DNA of 64,000 nucleotides from Daphnia carinata (lineage: Eukaryota; Arthropoda; Branchiopoda; Diplostraca; Daphniidae). Shown here piece after piece: positions 58,901-64,000 of this stretch. The DNA lies in the NCBI RefSeq assembly GCF_022539665.2, contig NC_081335.1, forward strand, positions 6,448,001 through 6,512,000, written 5' to 3'. The position numbers were made by a program, and so were the translations under genes. The notes beneath the pieces were generated by a model. It worked only from the letters and a program-made list of their open reading frames with translations. It was not told the origin of the DNA and searched no databases. The number at the start of each line of letters is the position of its first letter. Position 1 is the first letter of the stretch.

Positions 58901-61494
58901 CATACGTTTAAAACTCAGAAGGGAGGTGTTGGGGCGTTGGACTCCCTAGAACTAATGTTAGTCACTGGGGAATGGAATTACAGCTTATTGCATGTGGCAA
59001 TAAGAGTTAATGGGAAAATCGAGGCGACGACTCTTGGGGGACGTAACTAATACGTTGTCTCCCGAATCTATAAAAAACCCCGAAGTCCAAGCCCGAAGTC
59101 AGTTAGTAACAAAGATCTTCTTGAAGTGTTTGTAAATCTACTTATTCATTTGTGTCAGTGAAATAAAGTCCTTAAACTACGGTCACAACAAAGTTCTACC
59201 TCTATCAGTGTTAGCGTGAAAAACAATGACCTTAGTTGTTTTAGCGTCTCTAATGAGTGTGCCAGAAATCACCGAAATAGATTTACCTAAAACTTAACTC
59301 CGTCGTTTTTACGGTCTCGGACGTCTTGTCTTCTTCACTGTTAAAACGGTTACCAATATTTGGGGTGTTTTATCCCGAAAGTTTTGTAACGCTACGAATT
59401 ATTCGAAAGGGCTACGAAAAATTCGAAGTAGATGCCAAAAAATTATGGTTCATACTGCAAATACCGATTCAATACTAGATATTAGGAGTTTAGACACCAG
59501 AATAAGCTCCGGAACAATAACCGGAAAAATAATCACTCAATGCCCTTGGATTTAATTTGAATGGATGTTTATGTAATATACTTTGTCTAACGTGGCACAG
59601 TGGTACGACACTGTAATACTATTAAAAGAATCCGGAGTTTGAGTCACGTAAATTACAAATCCTTTTTAATTTCAGATCCATCCAAGGGTATAACCCCCAT
59701 TTATTTATTGTGCAATCCGGCACCAATTTTGGGTCGGGGCTTAACTCCTATTCTGGTTGAACGCAACATTGGAGGCTTTTCACACTAAAAAATAATAGTT
59801 GTGATTTTTAACAGAGTTGGTGACACTTATGAAGTCCCATCGTACTGTTTCATTGAGCGCTCTTAGCCTTTCAGAAACGAAGCTAGTAGTCGTGAACTTT
59901 TCATTGGCCTTATTGTATCACACAATCCCGTAACGACAAGCACAATCGTTAGGTGGGTTAAATCTTGTTTTAAAGTCGTTGGGACTGACACTGCCATTTT
60001 CAGCACTCCTTTTACTAGGGGCGCCACAGCCTCTAAGGCCCTTCGGGGTGGTATTGTCGTCGACGCGATCTTACTGTTGAAGCAGTGGACTAGAGTCAAC
60101 GTTCACCCATTTCTAGAACAGGAATGCAGGACCGCCGGTCGGTCCGATGATTTTTAGAACGCATTCTAAATTTCAGTTAGGCCTTTGGAGTCACCCATTG
60201 GGTCCAGCGAAATAGTTTTCGATGTACAATTACAAGATACTTAGAATTGTATAAATGTTGAAACAACCCTAAGGGTACGTTTTCCCATCCGCAACAACCT
60301 ATGTGTATTCATTTATTTCTTGAACTTAAATTCTGTTCTCTCCATCTAAATGCTTTTCCTCCCTCACGCTAGGATACAGCCGGCTGGGGCAAGTAAGAGA
60401 CATGAAAATGCAGGAAGTATGGGGGAGACCTTCGGTCTGGACGACCAACGATACGTTGATTCATGGGTCATGTGCAGATTATAGGAGCCGGGTTAATTCC
60501 TTGCCACTGAGTTGTGTGCTTCTGCCCTTCTCTTGTTTCCCTGTGTTTTCCCGTAAAGTTTTCTAAAGTTTTCTTTTCCTGAAAATTCAGGTTTTCCTCA
60601 GTTGCAGTTTCATTTCTACGTTTTTCTGTTCTTCGTTCTTAATCGTTTTGTTTGTCCACCTCAGTGTTTTCAGTCAGTTTTGTCAAGTTTTGTTTCCAAG
60701 TTTGGACAAATGGTTAATATGTTTGAGGTGTCTGGTTGGATCATGCCGCATGTAAAAGGAAGGGTAAGAAAAAAAAACCTTTGAACTTTAGCTAAAAAAA
60801 CGATTCGACACCTTTAGCGTCGTCTCTACATAAATTTTTGTATAATTTTAATTGTCAAGATCGAGAAGAAATCCCGATGGATAATTTGCAATAACATGGT
60901 AGCCCTTACCTAAGGGGGAAATGCGTAACTTAACTCCCTGATGGAATATTATAATTTTTTCCTTCTTCTTTACAAAGATTATATTACCCAAATTATTCTA
61001 TCGCAATGATTTAACGGGAATTTCCTGTCACATTCCCGGTGATAGAATTTCTCTTTTTTTTTGTTCACCCTTCTCCACGTTGTAATGGACTGAGAGTTTG
61101 AAACGTGCAGGGAATAGTTCCACAAAATTGTAGACAAATTAGAAATCATATTAGGTAACTATTTTTCAAGGTTCTTTCGTCATCACAATCACGCCCATTG
61201 TTTTGTTGGAAAAACACAGTTTTAATTGAAAATATTATTTACCTTGATGTCGATTTTGTGCCAAGGTATAGTTTTTAGTATTTTGAACTCGGATCCCTCC
61301 ACATCTAGGCCAAAAAAATCTATTTCTGTTTTCCCAACAGCAAGAAGTATGGAGTATAGCGGGAAACACTGAACTTTGTAGACATTCTTTGAATTTTCAT
61401 GATGTTTTTCCCGAATTTCTTCATGAAACAGTTCTTTTGACCTCTTGTCTTCCACGATAAAGCTTCCAGACCAGCTGGAAGTATTAAACGCAAC
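52928..61494 (-). CDS. FkbM/Star-type methyltransferase, last two exons
   Basis: Exon 61243-61494 (84 codons) is flanked by an AG acceptor and a GTAAAT donor. Exon 52928-53095 (55 codons plus TAA) follows an AG acceptor, and both junctions are in phase 0. The first exon contains FFGLDVEGSEFKILKTIPW, the conserved Asp-Val-Glu-Gly block of the FkbM methyltransferase fold. The second continues with TLSVEWNHIPEG and the family's C-terminal region. The protein would use S-adenosylmethionine, or be a catalytically altered Star-like relative; the part seen does not decide. The intron is 8.1 kb and contains a Mag-like Gypsy element on the opposite strand and a DIRS relic. Upstream exons encoding the start of the fold were not found between 61495 and 64000 and may lie beyond the window. 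Confidence 0.75.
53096..54587. other. intron sequence before the Mag-like element
   Basis: It holds the end fragment of a pogo-type MITE at 53680-53738 and short GTAATCGCGAGT-like repeats near 54320. An 80-codon open frame at 54244-54486 has no recognisable feature. No exon is supported. Confidence 0.45.
53680..53738 (-). repeat. end fragment of a pogo-type MITE
   Basis: AAGTGGAATTTTTTTCAATTGC followed by a GCCCACCCTCC-like terminus resembles the end seen at 175-228 in the same orientation. Only about 60 bp remain recognisable. Confidence 0.5.
54588..54642 (+). repeat. residual 5' LTR of the Mag-like element
   Basis: It is identical to the last 55 bp of the 3' LTR except for one base (GTCGCAACA against GTCACAACA). 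Upstream of 54588 the sequence is unrelated to the rest of the LTR. Confidence 0.85.
54710..58913 (+). pseudogene. gag-pol of the Mag-like Gypsy element
   Basis: The frame starting at 54710 (499 codons) has a coiled gag N-terminus, a Cys/His knuckle (CFVCGGEHFARDC, residues 287-299) and a protease with DTGAD at 353-357. It shifts in a run of seven A near 56170. RT continues at 56182-56886 with HIDFSDAYNQI and a FLDDLIV box. The usual stretch between RT and RNase H is shortened near 56800, and a TAA stands at 56884-56886. The frame from 56914 gives RNase H (AADASDYGIGA), an integrase finger (GHPGSTRMK to CTKC) and core (FAGPLEG, SDNGTQF, SNGQAERF), then a hydrophilic tail. The FGSKKGIPVYTANRLKRWA block is typical of the Mag/K02A2.6 lineage. 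Confidence 0.88.
58927..59190 (+). repeat. 3' LTR of the Mag-like element
   Basis: It has TG...CA ends with TGTTG/CAACA inverted termini. CTATAAAAAA at 59068-59077 is a probable TATA box and AATAAAG at 59161 a probable polyadenylation signal. Confidence 0.85.
59336..59540 (+). repeat. repeat B, copy with intact CACTG end
   Basis: It starts CACTGTTAAAACGG and aligns with 37244-37475 and with the split copy around Gypsy copy 1. The first 11 bases equal the terminus of the CACTA-like elements, but the rest differs. This suggests a separate family with a related transposase. Confidence 0.65.
59590..59655 (+). other. tRNA-like sequence, probably a pseudogene
   Basis: GTGGCACAGTGG resembles an A box and GGAGTTTGAGTC a weak B box. 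ACGTG and CACGT could pair as an acceptor stem. The anticodon and T arms do not fold properly, so it is not a working tRNA. No partner repeat body was found. Confidence 0.35.
59867..60157 (+). pseudogene. DIRS-type tyrosine recombinase, C-terminal relic
   Basis: A frame from 59867 to TAG at 60155-60157 reads about 95 residues. It contains ELFIGLIVSHNPVTTSTIV, RWVKSCFKVVGTDTAIFS, TPFTRGATASKA and ILLLKQWTRVNVHPFLEQ. The pattern matches the C-terminal catalytic region of DIRS-type tyrosine recombinases, where a His-Ser-Thr-Arg-Gly-Ala motif is normal. Here the His position is Pro, so the copy is dead. A stop precedes the frame at 59864-59866. No RT, RNase H or terminal repeats were recognised nearby. 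Confidence 0.65.
60158..61242. other. intron sequence without a supported gene
   Basis: It is part of the large methyltransferase intron. A pyrimidine-rich stretch followed by a short frame near 60710-60780 is not convincing as an exon. Confidence 0.4.
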
Positions 61495-61989
61495 CTGCAA
61501 ATATGTTACAATTGACTGGTTTACGTCTGTTTAATTGAGTCAAACGCGAAAGAAATATTAATATTTTTCTACTACTGATAGTTGATATGGCATTGGAAAT
61601 CAGAAATCGACCGAACTCCACTGCAGGCTACATGCAGCCTATTTTTCTCCTGGTTACCAGAATTTCCATTGGTTTAAGATCCTCTTTAGAACCACTGAGG
61701 TTTTCTTAGCTAGGCTACTAACGATTTGTTTAGTAGTGGACTGTGGAGCCAATTGAAAGACGAAACTGATTTTTGTTTCCTTTGCGTTAAAAAATGTCAA
61801 CATAAGCTAAAAAGCGGGTAATTTTGTAGTTACTTGCTTTACTCGGTAATACATACAAATACCCAAGTGCTCAAGTGTTACATATGCAATTAACAGAGAC
61901 CTCTGCAACCTTTGGAAATGGATTTCCGATTAAAAGATGCGGTATTTTTCAATTCCTAGTTTTTTTTAAATTGTAATTCTATTGGTATT
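61495..61989. other. AT-rich sequence upstream of the methyltransferase exon
   Basis: A further upstream exon of the gene was sought here on the minus strand and not found. Confidence 0.4.
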
Positions 61990-63186
61990 CCCGAAAAACA
62001 AGATTAGCCAACCTGCCCCAGAGCCAACTAATCAAGTATTAATTTTTTCCAGTTAGCATTTGAAAACCGTGCATTGTGCAATTGAAACGTGGGTTTCCCC
62101 TAAGGAAGCCCTGTAATAATAATCATGTAATCCGTAGCCTGGAGGCTCGTAGCTCATTTAAAAATTTTGAGCAATCCTGATATTTAAATGATAATTTTCA
62201 GATGAGTCTACGTGCGCATACTGCTATCCGCCATGGCTAAATAAACAAATTTCGTTGAAAAACCCCCAATGTTTCGAAAAATAAAAAATACATAAATTTT
62301 TTGCATATCCTGATCTTAAATTTGCCATCAATTGTTTTTTTTTGTTTTTTATTCTTTTTTTAACTTAGGCAAAATTTTTTTTAAAAATTAGTAATAATGA
62401 GCATTTTGTTCCCGATCGTTTTTTTGCGTTTATTTTTTCAGAATAACTTTAAATTGCAGAATGTCAATTTCTCAAGGACACACCTTGGCTAAAACGAATT
62501 TGTCTTTCAATATGGCATGAAATATCTTTTGTTCTTAAGGCGTCAAACTGTTATTTGTCTTTTGTTCAATATAGTACTTGTACAGTGTTAAAATGTTCGG
62601 TGTTTTTATTACTAAAACCAATAAATTCTGCAAGTTAACTGCTGCACAACAATATGTTTTCGGTGAAATTATATATATATAAGTAGCCGAAAAACTGTAA
62701 AAAAAATTGAGACACCTTAATTTCTTAAAACGCTTAAGCGAACTCGCCGAACGCTGTTTTAATCGACTTAAGAAAAGGAGTCGTAATTTTGCACGCGCCC
62801 ATAGAAACGCTGCTAAAAACAAAGTTGTTTCATTCGAACCTCGGATGGTCTTGCTAAGTGAATTATTTTATGTAATTAAAAAATGTTTAGTAAAAAACAT
62901 TGCACTGAACTTGTAGCGAAATGAAAGCAAATTCATTTAATGCTATTTACCGTAATTGTTTTTAGCACTAAAGGGTTCAAAGTGAAAAATAAGACAGATA
63001 AAATAATCAAAACATATTTTTTTTTAGAAAGCTCAAAAACTTTGAGTCACCAATTATTAATTTTCCTAAAAATCAATAGCCCTCATTACTATTAGAAAAA
63101 TTTCTTTAAATTTCAATCTTTCATACGTCGTGAGCTAGATTTTTGTTTTAATTGCGCCGTGTTTCAATTGAGCCCCATTTTCCCCT
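61990..63186 (-). mobile_element. diverged pogo-like MITE
   Basis: GCAATTGAAACGTGGGTTTC near 62080 is the reverse complement of a block inside the MITE family (for example 10705-10725). The right end TTTCAATTGAGCCCC with TTTTCCCCTA fits the family terminus. The left end is not defined. Confidence 0.45.
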
Positions 63187-64000
63187 ATATTCACCAGTAA
63201 CACGGACGAGCACTAGTTTGAATGATTTTCCTTTTAATTTTTACCCTGTTTTTTTTTTGTACGACAGTGGCACTTTCCTGCGTTCTTTTATTAGAAAACT
63301 AATTATTTGAAAATAACTCCCTGTGTAATAAAAGTTTTTCGTTTATTTATATAAGATTCAATTAAAAAAGTTTGAAAATAAGAAATTGTGGCCTGAAAAA
63401 AGTGTGCGAGCCGTTACTGCCCGTTCCTAAAAAAACTAATAAAAAAACGTTTTACATTTTTAATATGATTTTCGTATCCGCTACTGACTAATGAATAGTT
63501 AACGAATATTTTCTTATCAAAGTTATAGCTTTACAAAACAGCCAAAAATTAAAACAACTACCGTAAATATCAGAGCTATTTTTTAAATAGGATGACTAAT
63601 ATGTTCAACCATATACATCATATTTGTTATAAGTAACCGACATTCGTTTTCAATTAATAATTATTTTAACCAACGTGGCAAAGTAAAACCGAAAAATTGT
63701 TGCAGACGACTGATTTAAAAAACAATTTCTTGCTTATTCGCTGAATGTGAACTGCAATGACTTGTCTCTTTATTGGGTCTTCATAGAATTCGATTATTAC
63801 GTAGTATCAAAAAGGGCTAGAAAGAAATGGAGAAAATTTTTAGAGAATTAAAAACAAAACCACACAATACCTCTGTTATAATAAAGTTTCTGCGTTTTAT
63901 GGGGAGGAATGAAACCGTGATTAGCTTAAAACTAGAAACGAATAATAATTGGTATTGTATATCAATTGGTGTCTACTATGCCCTCTACAATTGGGAAACA
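63187..64000. other. AT-rich sequence without a supported gene
   Basis: I see no reading frame, RNA gene or recognised repeat in this stretch. Confidence 0.45.

Larger units (their letters stand above)
54588..59190 (+). mobile_element. Mag-like Gypsy retrotransposon with incomplete 5' LTR
   Basis: The 3' LTR is complete (58927-59190, TGTTGGGG to CACAACA). Only its last 55 bp recur at the 5' side (54588-54642), followed by a primer site TGGCGACGAGG. Gag-pol lies between on the plus strand. A purine tract (AGAAGGGAGG) precedes the 3' LTR. The element lies in the large intron of the minus-strand methyltransferase gene. I found no target duplication. Confidence 0.9.

Noticed and set aside
61495-64000. 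Upstream exons of the methyltransferase gene, for example the frame at 62535-62822
   Set aside because: Translations on the minus strand do not resemble the N-terminal half of the FkbM fold, and no phase-0 donor pairs with the acceptor at 61495.
1-64000. CRISPR array, bacterial operon or rRNA genes
   Set aside because: There are no regularly spaced repeats of that kind, no ribosome-binding sites or operon spacing, and no rRNA-like sequence. Introns and eukaryotic transposons dominate.

Overview
This is a 64 kb window of eukaryotic nuclear DNA. The genes have GT-AG introns, the spacers are AT-rich and transposons are dense. Two recognisable cellular genes, a WSC-type sulfotransferase and a Star/FkbM-type methyltransferase, belong to families I know to be expanded in water fleas. 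Together with BEL, errantivirus-like Gypsy, Mag-like Gypsy, DIRS, pogo and CACTA-like elements, they suggest an arthropod, most likely a branchiopod crustacean such as Daphnia. The species is an inference.

Layout. 1-3062: AT-rich spacer with the end of a pogo-type MITE, a short tandem array and a diverged duplication. 3063-13905: a four-deep nest. A non-autonomous CACTA-like element carries a pogo MITE (3237-4138) and a second CACTA-like copy with transposase and accessory gene (4274 to about 12786). That copy is itself split by a larger pogo element with its own transposase (7544-10956). 13986-20132: a complete but broken Gypsy provirus on the minus strand, with a 4-bp target duplication. 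20221-22945: a TIR element of unknown class, containing a hAT-like MITE and a hairpin-rich solo LTR. 22946-26664: a decayed 169-codon reading frame, a solo LTR of the Gypsy family and another pogo-type MITE. 26665-34121: a second copy of the unknown TIR element, with a multi-exon minus-strand gene, a complete non-autonomous CACTA-like element and a SINE-like repeat. 34165-35605: a MITE holding a third solo LTR.

35879-39243: an intact-looking five-exon sulfotransferase gene, with a second SINE-like copy in its large intron. 39327-51378: CACTA-like fragments, one split by a BEL element (40704-51172). The BEL element is interrupted in turn by a truncated second copy of the Gypsy family that retains a long env-like gene (45155-50753). 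52928-61494: the last two exons of a methyltransferase gene on the minus strand. Their 8.1 kb intron contains a Mag-like Gypsy element (54588-59190) and a DIRS tyrosine-recombinase relic. 61495-64000: AT-rich sequence with another MITE-like stretch and no exon I can support.

Only the two cellular genes look functional. Every transposon protein gene has at least one stop, frameshift or deletion. The chief interest is the readable insertion order, the unclassified TIR family with its SAMD3-like gene, the env-bearing Gypsy family present in three states, the tRNA-headed repeat pair and the hairpin-bearing solo LTR. No rRNA gene, CRISPR array or convincing functional tRNA was seen.
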